DNA of 53,002 bases from Pseudogemmobacter hezensis (GCF_013155295.1 NZ_JABJXT010000024.1:1-53002); one strand, 5' to 3'; positions 32,432-40,030 are shown, counted from the first letter of the stretch. A program made the numbers and translations. The notes: a model not told the origin generated them from the sequence alone.

Positions 32432-34342
32432 TCAGCTTTCTGCCTGGAATTGCTCAAGCCGCACTTCTGTACTATGCGACATCTCTTCCGCAAGATCCAG
32501 CGCTGCCATATCGCAGGCCCCCTCCCGGGCGCTGATCTGCAGGCGGCGAAGCGCATATTCGATCCCCGACAGCCCGGTAAGACCCGCCGAGCCTATTGCC
32601 GAATGGATCCGCGCCCGCAGATTTTCAGGGTTCTCCGCGCTGCGGGCCAGAGCAAAGACCTCCCGCGCTTCATCTAATGCGCGCTGCATGAAGGCCAGCG
32701 TCGCAGGCCGCCCCATCTCATCGCTCAGCTCAAGGACCAGACTGTTGTTAAGCATGGCATCCGGGGTTTGCATTCTGTCCATGGCCTGTTGGCGGGGCCG
32801 TGTCCCTGCTTTCGCATCCCTGAGCGCGAGGCGCAGCTCTGACGGGCGCACGGGTTTGATAAGAATATGATCCATACCGGCCGCGAGGCAAGATCCGTGA
32901 ATAACCGAGCCGACATGCGCCGTGAGACCGACAATCAGCAGATGTGCACCGGCTGCTTCCTCGCTGCGGATCTGGCGTGCCACCTCAATCCCGTCAATAT
33001 CGGGCAAGGTGACATCCAGGAGCACAACATCAATCTGATCTCGTCTTGCCTTGACCCGCAGCAGCGCATCCATGCCGTTGACCACGCCTTCGACTTCGGC
33101 GCCGGCATCGGTCAAAGTCTGCAAGAGAATGGCCAGATTGACGGGGTTGTCCTCGACCACGAGGATCCTCAGGCCGGCAAGGCTGACGATTTCGGGATTG
33201 CCCGTGGTCTTGTCTCCCGCTTGACCCGCGCGCACATGTCCAACCGAGAGAGGAAAGGTGATACGGAAAAGCGCGCCGCGTTCTTTGCCCTGCCCCAGTT
33301 CAATCCGACCGCGCAGACGACTGACGGCACGGGAAACAATACCAAACCCAAGCCCGTAACCGTCTTTGCTGGCATGTGACATGGCGCGACCGCCGGCACC
33401 GGGATTGAGCACAATTTTCTGCTCGGCCTCCGAAAGGCCCGGCCCGACATCCTCAACTTCAAGCGTGACGAGGCTTTCAAAACGGCCTTCCGTGGCCGCG
33501 ATCTTCAGCCTGACAGTGATCGGCCCGTGCACATTGAACCGGTTAGCGTTGGTGATCAGATTTTGCAAAATCGCGCGCAACAAATGTGGTGGTCCCCGAT
33601 ACCAGGCCTCGCCATCGGGGAGCTCTGTAACGATGAAATTTTTGCTTCGCTGACAAATCGGCTCCAGTAATCGCGCCGTATCGCGCACAAGGGCCACCAG
33701 ATCGAAGTCCACCTGCGGCTCCGTGTCTGCCGATACCCCCTCCATCCGCACCGTTTCCAGCAGATTGGCGACCTGATCAATCGCAAGCTGTGCAAGTGCG
33801 CCCAGCTCAGCCTCGCGCCCATCCTGCGTTTTGCTGTCTGCGAGACTGTCCACCGCAATGATAAGCGACTGCAGAGGCGCGCGAAGATCATGGGCCATAT
33901 CAGTGATACGCTCTGCGAGTGAACGCTCTTCGGCAGAGGCCTCCTCCCCCGTGACGCGCATAAGATAATAACGGGCCTGCCCGGTTTCCGCCGGAACGAA
34001 ATGCAGATCGGCCGTATCGCCATCGCCCGGGATGACCCTACAGCTTCCTCCCGTTCTGGCCGCATCGCGCAAACTCGCCCAGTCGGCGGACCGCCCGAAC
34101 CTGTGCCATTGCGAGACTTTAGCCGCCCCGGCAGTCGCATTTGCAAGCAGCAGAGCCCCATTTTCCGCGAATACGGCCGTCGCGCGGCCATCGGTCGCAA
34201 TAACTGCAGCAAGCAGATCAAGAAGATCACCGTCAGCATCCGACTTCGTCTGTCCCGACTGGTGCACCGCTTTGGGAAGAATCACATCATGCTCCTTAAG
34301 ATCTGATGAAGGTGGTGCATCACGGCTCATTCTGCAAATCAT
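32432..34342 (-). CDS. Cytoplasmic hybrid histidine kinase with receiver and Hpt domains
   Basis: About 636 residues if it starts at Met 34342 (or 632 from 34330); the frame stays open to 34576 without a clear ribosome binding site, so the start is uncertain. Order: PAS-like region (LLAAVIATDGRATAVFAENG), HisKA with DMAHDLRAPLQSLI (His about 146-151), HATPase (ILQNLITNANRFN, EDVGPGLSE, GYGLGFGIV), receiver (LRILVVEDNPVN, Asp in VVLLDVTLPDIDG, LIKPVRP) and a C-terminal Hpt domain (ARIHSAIGSAGLTG). No TM helices are seen, so it senses a cytoplasmic signal. The His-Asp-His chain would end on the LuxR regulator encoded next to it. Confidence 0.9.
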   Translation of the reverse strand: MICRMSRDAPPSSDLKEHDVILPKAVHQSGQTKSDADGDLLDLLAAVIATDGRATAVFAENGALLLANATAGAAKVSQWHRFGRSADWASLRDAARTGGSCRVIPGDGDTADLHFVPAETGQARYYLMRVTGEEASAEERSLAERITDMAHDLRAPLQSLIIAVDSLADSKTQDGREAELGALAQLAIDQVANLLETVRMEGVSADTEPQVDFDLVALVRDTARLLEPICQRSKNFIVTELPDGEAWYRGPPHLLRAILQNLITNANRFNVHGPITVRLKIAATEGRFESLVTLEVEDVGPGLSEAEQKIVLNPGAGGRAMSHASKDGYGLGFGIVSRAVSRLRGRIELGQGKERGALFRITFPLSVGHVRAGQAGDKTTGNPEIVSLAGLRILVVEDNPVNLAILLQTLTDAGAEVEGVVNGMDALLRVKARRDQIDVVLLDVTLPDIDGIEVARQIRSEEAAGAHLLIVGLTAHVGSVIHGSCLAAGMDHILIKPVRPSELRLALRDAKAGTRPRQQAMDRMQTPDAMLNNSLVLELSDEMGRPATLAFMQRALDEAREVFALARSAENPENLRARIHSAIGSAGLTGLSGIEYALRRLQISAREGACDMAALDLAEEMSHSTEVRLEQFQAES

Positions 34343-34658
34343 AGCCTGGCACCCGGCGGCATTTTGCAGCGATATAGTGAAGAACAAGGGGGCAATTGTT
34401 TCCGTAAGTGGGAAACACCGTTCTTCCCAGGGTTGTTTTGCTACTAAACGCACAACCTGGAAGCCCTGGATACAGGCGATTTCCCGAAGCAGCACACCAG
34501 AGCGGGGAAACTGCAAACAAGCCAATTGCAACAGGAGAACCCGGGTTTCGGCCCTGGGCGTCATCCTGATTGACATACCGCCCCAATATCAATCATACAT
34601 ACTTTCGTAGTGTATTGATAACCCCTAAGATGCCATAATCAACCACGGGTATGATGAG
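34343..34658. other. Divergent intergenic region
   Basis: This stretch lies between the hybrid kinase and the small membrane protein. It holds motif copy 5 and a possible upstream extension of the kinase frame (to 34576) that has no clear start signal. No RNA gene or other coding region was recognised. Confidence 0.4.
34595..34611 (+). promoter_or_regulatory. ATACATACT motif, copy 5 (upstream of small membrane protein/820-aa protein)
   Basis: The 9-mer at 34595-34603 is followed by TTCGT and then AGTGTAT (34609-34615), which makes a partial inverted repeat of the motif. It lies 56-64 bases upstream of the 65-residue gene and within the divergent region to the hybrid kinase. This is the best copy for seeing dyad symmetry. 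Confidence 0.6.
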
Positions 34659-34856
34659 ATGATAATTTTGATACTCACTCTCGCGATCCTTACGGAAGCC
34701 CTGGTGGCCGGGGTTGTCTTTGCTTTGGGCGGCAGCTGGTGGCTCGCCCTTATCCTTGCCCAAGGGGCGGGATGTGCTGCGGTTCTGGGGGCCGCAATTG
34801 TCGGAAGTGGGCCGCAGCACATCCATGAGACAGCGGGCGCAGAACGCGCTGCCTGA
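34659..34856 (+). CDS. Small two-helix membrane protein
   Basis: A 65-residue protein with two hydrophobic helices (IILILTLAILTEALVAGVVF and WWLALILAQGAGCAAVLGAA) and a short polar tail (GPQHIHETAGAERAA). The ribosome binding site is weak (GATGAG 3-8 bases upstream). It lies 38 bases before the 820-residue BapA-prefix gene, so the two probably share a transcript driven from the region of motif copy 5. The family is not recognised. An accessory role in handling the following protein is a guess from position only. Confidence 0.5.
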   Translation: MIILILTLAILTEALVAGVVFALGGSWWLALILAQGAGCAAVLGAAIVGSGPQHIHETAGAERAA

Positions 34857-34894
34857 TCCAACAAACTTAACAAAACAATCTAGGACGAAGAACG

Positions 34895-37357
34895 ATGGGA
34901 CCCATTCGCATCAACGCTGACAAGCCCACTGACTTCCGGATCACAGCCCGGCAGGACCAGGTAGAAAAATTCGTCCGGGAGGGCGACAACCTGGTTGTTC
35001 GGCTGGTCGACGGCAAGAGCATCATTATCACTGACTTTTTCGTCAAAGGGCCGAATGGCGAAGTAAGCCGTCTTCTCTATGAAGATGGCACGTTCAGCGG
35101 CGTTGATGGCAATTCGCAAACCGTCGAAGAAGCTGTCGACGGTATTGGCGCGGGCATGGCCAATGAAGAAATGATCGCGCTTGGCGCAGCCGCATTGGCT
35201 AGCGTCGGGGTCCTTGCCTCGTCGAGCAGCAGCGATGCCGCGCCTGGCGACGGCGATGGCGACGGCGACGGCGATGGCGACGGCGATGGCGACGGCGATG
35301 GCGACGGCGATGGCGACGGCGATGGCGATGGCGATGGCGATGGCGACGGCGATGGCGATGGCGACGGCGATGGCGATGGCGACGGCGATGGCGACGGCGA
35401 TGGCGACGGCGATGGCGACGGCGATGGCGACGGCGATGGCGACGGCGATGGCGACGGCGATGGCGACGGCGATGGCGATGGCGATGGCGACGGCGATGGC
35501 GACGGCGATGGCGACGGCGATGGCGACGGCGATGGCGACGGCGATGGCGATGGCGACGGCGATGGCGACGGCGATGGCGATGGCGATGGCGACGGCGATG
35601 GCGACGGCGATGGCGATGGCGACGGCGATGGCGACGGCGATGGCGACGGCGATGGCGATGGGAACTCGGTTCTTGGCGAAGTTCTCGAAGGTGTCAGCAC
35701 GATCGCTCCAGCCCTGCTGGCCGGCATCAGCGACGCTCTGAATGGCCTCGGCAATGCCGACGTCAACCAGACGGTCAATGCTCTGCTCGAAACGGTTGCA
35801 ACCGTTCTGGGCGGCGAGAATGGCCTGCTCGACACCGCCGGAGACTCGCTTGACCAGTTGGTGTCGAGCGTCGAAGACGGGCTCGCGGCTCTGCTCGAAG
35901 GGCTTGAGAACGGCACACCTCTGGCTGGCGCCGGCAACCTTCTGGCCAATTTGGTCGAAGGTATCCTCGGCGGCGACCCGGCAAGCGGCGACATCGGCGG
36001 CCTCGTCCCGCATCTGGAAGGCGGTACCGCAGTAGCGGCCACAGCTCTGGCAGCTGGCCTCGCTGAAGCCCTCGGCGCTCTGGACAGCCTGGACGTTGCA
36101 GCTGCCCTCGGCGCAGTTCTCAGCGCAGTTGATGCGGCCCTCCTGCAGGAAGGCGCCTTGATTGGCGAGGCCCTGGAAGGTGTGCAGGATCTGCTTGAGA
36201 ACGTCCTCGGCGGCCTCGATGGCGCAGTGAACGGTCTGACCACCGGCGATGTTCTGGGGGCGGTCTCGACCCTGGTCGACGGTCTGCTCGCCGGTGTCCT
36301 TGGCGGCGGCGAAGGTGGCGGCGCGGGCTTGCTGACGGGTCTGCTCGATGGGCTCCTTGGCGGTCTGCTGGGCGATGACGGTCTGCTCGGTGGCCTGCTC
36401 GGCGGCATCGTCGGTGGAGACGGCGGTCTGCTGGGTGGCCTGATCGGCGAGAATGGCCTGCTTGGTGGCCTCCTCGGCGGCGACGGTGGCCTGCTGGGCG
36501 GTCTGTTGGGCGACGGCGGTCTCCTCGGAGGCCTGCTGGGCGGCGCAACCGGTGGCCTGCTTGACGCGGTCCTCGGCGATGACGGCCTGTTGGGGGGGCT
36601 CCTAGGTGGCGACGGCGGTCTGCTGGGTGGCCTGTTGGGCAACGGTGGTCTCCTCGGAGGCCTGCTGGGCGGCGCAACCGGTGGCCTGCTTGACGGCATC
36701 CTCGGTGACGAAGGCCTGGTCGGCGGCCTCCTCGGCGGCGACGGTGGTCTGCTCGATCCGATCCTTGGCGATGACGGCCTGCTGGGTGGTCTCCTTGGCG
36801 GTGACGGTGGCCTGCTCGACGCGGTCCTCGGCGATGACGGCTTGCTGGGTGGTCTCCTCGGTGGTGACGGCGGTCTCCTTGGCGGCGACGGCGGTCTGCT
36901 TGACGCGGTTCTCGGCGATGACGGCCTGGTCGGCGGCCTCCTCGGCGGCGACGGTGGTCTGCTCGATCCGATCCTTGGCGATGACGGCCTGCTGGGCGGC
37001 CTCCTCGGCGGCGACGGTGGCCTGCTCGATCCGATCCTTGGCGATGACGGCCTGCTGGGCGGCCTCCTCGGCGGCGACGGTGGTCTCCTTGACCCGATCC
37101 TTGGCGACGACGGCCTGCTGGGTGGTCTGCTCGGCGGTGACGGCGGCCTGCTTGACCCGATCCTTGGCGATGACGGCCTGGTTGGCGGTCTCCTCGGCGG
37201 TGACGGGCTGGTTGGTGGTCTCCTCGGAGATAATGGTCTGGTTGGCGGCCTTGTCGGTGGCCTGCTGGGCGGAAATGGTGGCCTTCTTGGCGGTCTCTTC
37301 GGGGGTAGCAGCACTCTCCTCGACGACGACAGCCACGTTGGCGGCCTGCTCTCCTGA
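34895..37357 (+). CDS. BapA-prefix protein with (Gly-Asp)69 stalk and Leu/Gly-rich repeats
   Basis: An 820-residue, strongly acidic, low-complexity protein. Residues 10-70 hold the BapA prefix-like domain (NLVVRLVDGKSIIITDFFVK, then NGEVSRLL), shared with the protein at 22138. Residues 92-110 are a hydrophobic segment. Residues 118-255 are 69 uninterrupted Gly-Asp dipeptides. Residues 260-475 are helical and Leu/Ala/Glu-rich (ALLEGLENGTPLAGAGNLLA). Residues about 478-805 are a Leu/Gly-rich repeat with unit LLGGLLGGDGGLLDPILGDD plus one residue. The C-terminus ends LLDDDSHVGGLLS, an acidic/hydrophobic pattern compatible with a type I secretion signal. It has no signal peptide. The likely exporter is the T1SS at 23-27.6 kb. 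Ca2+ binding by the Gly-Asp stretch is likely from composition. It probably forms a surface or biofilm matrix fibre. Confidence 0.85.
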   Translation: MGPIRINADKPTDFRITARQDQVEKFVREGDNLVVRLVDGKSIIITDFFVKGPNGEVSRLLYEDGTFSGVDGNSQTVEEAVDGIGAGMANEEMIALGAAALASVGVLASSSSSDAAPGDGDGDGDGDGDGDGDGDGDGDGDGDGDGDGDGDGDGDGDGDGDGDGDGDGDGDGDGDGDGDGDGDGDGDGDGDGDGDGDGDGDGDGDGDGDGDGDGDGDGDGDGDGDGDGDGDGDGDGDGDGDGDGDGDGDGDGDGDGNSVLGEVLEGVSTIAPALLAGISDALNGLGNADVNQTVNALLETVATVLGGENGLLDTAGDSLDQLVSSVEDGLAALLEGLENGTPLAGAGNLLANLVEGILGGDPASGDIGGLVPHLEGGTAVAATALAAGLAEALGALDSLDVAAALGAVLSAVDAALLQEGALIGEALEGVQDLLENVLGGLDGAVNGLTTGDVLGAVSTLVDGLLAGVLGGGEGGGAGLLTGLLDGLLGGLLGDDGLLGGLLGGIVGGDGGLLGGLIGENGLLGGLLGGDGGLLGGLLGDGGLLGGLLGGATGGLLDAVLGDDGLLGGLLGGDGGLLGGLLGNGGLLGGLLGGATGGLLDGILGDEGLVGGLLGGDGGLLDPILGDDGLLGGLLGGDGGLLDAVLGDDGLLGGLLGGDGGLLGGDGGLLDAVLGDDGLVGGLLGGDGGLLDPILGDDGLLGGLLGGDGGLLDPILGDDGLLGGLLGGDGGLLDPILGDDGLLGGLLGGDGGLLDPILGDDGLVGGLLGGDGLVGGLLGDNGLVGGLVGGLLGGNGGLLGGLFGGSSTLLDDDSHVGGLLS
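35246..35659 (+). repeat. Hexanucleotide GGCGAY tandem array, 69 units
   Basis: 414 bases of perfect GGCGAC/GGCGAT units, mostly alternating to give 12-base units, encode (Gly-Asp)69. Unit length is a multiple of three, so slippage changes stalk length without a frameshift. Because of the repeat all six reading frames stay open here, which creates long spurious frames (Ala-Ile/Val, Ser-Pro and Met-Ala-Thr polymers). Confidence 0.98.
36327..37310 (+). repeat. 63-bp tandem repeats encoding a Leu/Gly-rich 21-mer
   Basis: Roughly 980 bases of imperfect 63-bp units and half-units. The clearest tandem copies run from about 36735 to 37190, for example identical CTCGATCCGATCCTTGGCGA segments 63 bases apart at 36962 and 37025. 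Variant units exchange the DPILGDD and DAVLGDD segments. Silent differences between units show repeated duplication and drift. Confidence 0.9.
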
Positions 37358-37402
37358 CGGAGAGCGCCCTCAGGAGCGGAACAACCCCCCGCTCCTGATA
37401 CT

Positions 37403-37438
37403 GAGCTGCCGCACCCCCATGCGGCAGCTCATTTTATT
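37403..37438 (+). terminator. Rho-independent terminator after the 820-residue gene
   Basis: A perfect 11-bp stem GAGCTGCCGCA / TGCGGCAGCTC with a 6-base loop is followed by ATTTTATTT. It lies 46 bases after the stop. Stem sequence CTGCCGC/GCGGCAG is shared with the leader terminator at 22002. Confidence 0.9.
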
Positions 37439-37515
37439 TGTAGCCAACGGCATTTTGACGGAAGACTGCCGGCACAGGCGACACAGAATTCAGGACCGTG
37501 CAGGTGACAGAAACA

Positions 37516-39153
37516 ATGAAGGCCAGCGCAGCCCTTTCCGAAACCCGGATCCTCGACAGTTTTCATGGCAGAGCCACGGCGCAGCTCGCCCCCGATGCTC
37601 CGGTCTGGCTTGCCTGGCGTAGTCAGGGCCGACAAATTGCAGCCGGCTGGTATGAATCTGCTGATCTCGCCGGCGCCATTGAACAGGCACGGGCAGATCT
37701 TCCCGAGGCACCACATCCCGATGCGCTGGAGCTCTGTGTGACCCATGGCTGGCAGACCGTCGCACCGGAGGCGCTGGCCGGCGCGTTTCCCAATAGCCTG
37801 CGCGGCCTTGTCGGGATGGAGATCCTGGCGGATGGCAAGCTCACACGGGTGGCCCCGACCAGGGCAATCGCAACCAACCGTGCCCCCCTGCGCGAGATCG
37901 AGCGACTTGCGAAATTGAAACGCGTCACACCCGAAGCCTGGGCAAGTGCGGCCCGGATCCGCCGCTTCAATGCCGATCAGTTTCTTCTGCTTATCCCCGA
38001 AGACAAATGCCTCAGGCTCTGGCGCGGCGGCCAGATCCAGGCACCGGACACAGTCGATGCCGCGCTATTGCAGGAGACGATTGCGGGACTGATCGGCTGG
38101 ATGTGGTGCAATCTGCATTCCGACGGCCGGATGACCTATAAATACTGGCCGAGCCGGGGCAGCGAGTCGAAAGCCGACAATACCATTCGTCAGTTCATGG
38201 CGACTGTGGCGCTTGGGCGGATCGCGGCGCGCAGTGGATCACCACCTGATGCCACAGGCGCGCGGGCCAGTCTGACCTATAATCTCGACAAGTTTTACGC
38301 GGAAGAAGATGGTCTCGGCATGATCATTTTCGAAGGTAAGGCAAAGCTCGGGGCCATGGCCCTTGCGGCTCTGGCGATCCTGGAATTCCGCGAGGCAGGT
38401 ATTCTTGACGCGGCCGATCATGAGGCAAAGTTTAGCGCGCTTTGTGCTGGTATTCTTCATCTCTGGCAGGAAAATGGTGCCTTCCGCACCTTCCTGAAAC
38501 CGGCCGATCGTAACGACAACCAGAATTTCTACCCGGGCGAGGCGCTTTTGTTCCTGGCGGCGCTGCACCGGAAGACCCGCGATCCGGATCTGGCCCGCCG
38601 CTGCATCGCCAGCTTTCAATACTACCGCGACTGGCATCTGGCCGATCCGAACCCGGCCTTTGTGCCCTGGCACAGCCAGGCCTATGTCATGCTTTGGGAG
38701 GACCTCGGCGCGCCGGAGCTCGCGGAGTTTGTCTTCGATCGCAATGACTGGATCCTGCAAATGCAGCAGTGGGATGGTCGGCTGCACCCGGATTTCCAGG
38801 GCCGGTTCTACAATCCCGAGCGCCCGGATTACGGCCCGCCCCACGCATCATCGACCGGCGTCTATATGGAAGGGCTGGCTGATGCCTGGCGTCTTGCGCA
38901 TCGTCTTGGCGACACTGCACGCGCTGACCGCTATGCAACCGCCCTGCGGCGGGGACTGCGTGCGATCCGGCAGCTGCAATTCCGCGACAGACAGATCGAC
39001 GGTTACTACATAAGCAAGCCTGAAGCTGTCATGGGCGGGTTGCGGACTGAGACCTATAATAATGAGATCAGGGTCGACAATGTTCAGCATTGCCTGATGG
39101 CATTGCTCAAACTCGACAGTGAGCCGGATTTCAACTGGTCAGGCGGCCTGTGA
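37516..39153 (+). CDS. Predicted (alpha/alpha)6-barrel sugar-active enzyme, unknown specificity
   Basis: A 545-residue protein started at the ATG at 37516, which has AGGTGA 7 bases upstream; a GTG at 37498 is an alternative. Residues about 20-130 form an unrecognised N-terminal domain. Residues about 170-540 contain repeated helical hairpins typical of six-hairpin glycosidase or C5-epimerase/lyase folds (MTYKYWPSRGSESKADNTIR, GMIIFEGKAKLGAMALAALA, NFYPGEALLFLAALHRKTRD, WHSQAYVMLWEDL, SSTGVYMEGLADAWRLAHRL). No signal peptide is present, so it is probably cytoplasmic. Its place right after the matrix-like protein suggests a role in making or trimming a surface polysaccharide or glycan. The identification is by fold pattern only. 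Confidence 0.55.
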   Translation: MKASAALSETRILDSFHGRATAQLAPDAPVWLAWRSQGRQIAAGWYESADLAGAIEQARADLPEAPHPDALELCVTHGWQTVAPEALAGAFPNSLRGLVGMEILADGKLTRVAPTRAIATNRAPLREIERLAKLKRVTPEAWASAARIRRFNADQFLLLIPEDKCLRLWRGGQIQAPDTVDAALLQETIAGLIGWMWCNLHSDGRMTYKYWPSRGSESKADNTIRQFMATVALGRIAARSGSPPDATGARASLTYNLDKFYAEEDGLGMIIFEGKAKLGAMALAALAILEFREAGILDAADHEAKFSALCAGILHLWQENGAFRTFLKPADRNDNQNFYPGEALLFLAALHRKTRDPDLARRCIASFQYYRDWHLADPNPAFVPWHSQAYVMLWEDLGAPELAEFVFDRNDWILQMQQWDGRLHPDFQGRFYNPERPDYGPPHASSTGVYMEGLADAWRLAHRLGDTARADRYATALRRGLRAIRQLQFRDRQIDGYYISKPEAVMGGLRTETYNNEIRVDNVQHCLMALLKLDSEPDFNWSGGL

Positions 39154-39183
39154 CGTCAGGGCCCGGGGGCCGATTCACGTCCG

Positions 39184-39531
39184 TCAAAGCGTTGAGACCT
39201 GAAGGCGGAGCTTCCGCTCCTCTATCTGAATTACCTTGCGCAAAAGCCGTGTCTGCAGATCATCCGGCGCCCCCCCGCCAAAGCGGCGGCATTCCTCGCG
39301 GAATTCAACAAGCGTTTCCAGGTCTGCCGGTTCCGGCGCCACTGCCCGCGGCGGGGGATTTCCCGCAGCACGCCTGTGGCGGCTATAGCGACGCAGACGA
39401 ATAAGCGTCAGGAGATAGAGGCAGGTAAGAATGCCCTGAATCAGGAGAACCTGATCCAGTCCTGTCAGCATACAGAGGGCCGCAACCGCAGCACCCGCGA
39501 GCCAGATCAGAGGAAAAATCGTCATCGTCAC
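39184..39531 (-). CDS. Small membrane protein with coiled C-terminus
   Basis: A 115-residue protein with two N-terminal TM helices (FPLIWLAGAAVAALCMLTGL and VLLIQGILTCLYLLTLI), a basic linker (RLRRYSRHRRAAG) and a charged helical tail (ADLETLVEFREECRRFGGGA and LLRKVIQIEERKLRLQV). It is convergent with the enzyme gene and carries an ATACATACT motif 48 bases upstream, so it probably belongs to the same regulon. It is the last gene before IS graveyard 2. The family is not recognised. Confidence 0.6.
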   Translation of the reverse strand: MTMTIFPLIWLAGAAVAALCMLTGLDQVLLIQGILTCLYLLTLIRLRRYSRHRRAAGNPPPRAVAPEPADLETLVEFREECRRFGGGAPDDLQTRLLRKVIQIEERKLRLQVSTL

Positions 39532-39578
39532 AACGCCCCTGCAGCAGATTCGAAATCAGCATGATCAAAGGCGCATGA

Positions 39579-39587
39579 ATACATACT
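39579..39587 (+). promoter_or_regulatory. ATACATACT motif, copy 6 (upstream of small membrane protein)
   Basis: Exact 9-mer 48-56 bases upstream of the start at 39531, in an AT-rich stretch next to IS graveyard 2. It marks the right edge of the motif-bearing region. Confidence 0.55.
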
Positions 39588-39760
39588 ATAGTTCAGTTAT
39601 CAATCTTTAGATTGCATCCGGAAAAGCTCCTGCAGATCTTAGTGAGAGGGCAGCTCTCCGACGCTAAGTCCTGCCTGATGTCACTCAGCCACTGTCCGGA
39701 GAGGTGGTTCGGTTAATCTGAACAGTTCCCGGGCGTTTTCTAAGTGGCTTTCCGCCTCGA

Positions 39761-40030
39761 TCATGCCGCCACCGTATCGGGTATCGACTGTTTGAAGTAG
39801 GCTTGATCGGGGGTTCTCCCGTCAAGCGATGACTGCGGCCCGCGGCCGTTGTAGAAGCCGAGATAGCGGCCAGTCCCGGCGCGGGACTCGGCCACACTGA
39901 CATAGGCGCGCAGGTAGACCTCCTCGTATTTAATGGTCGGCCACAGCCGCTCGACAAAGACATTGTCGCGCCACGCCCCCTTGCCATACATGCTGATCTT
40001 GATCTCGCGGGAGGCCAGCACCTTGATGAT
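39761..40030 (-). pseudogene. IS3-family OrfB, C-terminal fragment
   Basis: The minus strand reads IKISMYGKGAWRDNVFVERL, WPTIKYEEVYLRAYVSV and LGFYNGRGPQSSLDGRTPDQ. This is the C-terminal DDE region of an IS3 OrfB, with the final catalytic Glu in VFVERLW/KYEEVYL. It is joined in frame at its N-terminal side to an IS110 fragment. It is a different IS3 subgroup from the fragment at 7507. Confidence 0.85.

Noticed and set aside
35246-35659. CRISPR-like array
   Set aside because: Units are 6 bases with no spacers; this is a coding simple-sequence repeat. No cas genes are present.
36327-37310. CRISPR-like array from the 63-bp periodicity
   Set aside because: The whole repeat is in frame and coding, variable parts are only synonymous or conservative changes, and there are no unique spacers.
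34880-37336. Very long reverse-strand and alternate-frame open frames across the repeat regions (Ala/Val/Ile, Ser-Pro, Thr-Ala-Glu polymers)
   Set aside because: They are by-products of the GGCGAY and 63-bp repeats, which lack stops in every frame. They have no ribosome binding sites, and the plus-frame protein has a recognisable BapA-prefix start.
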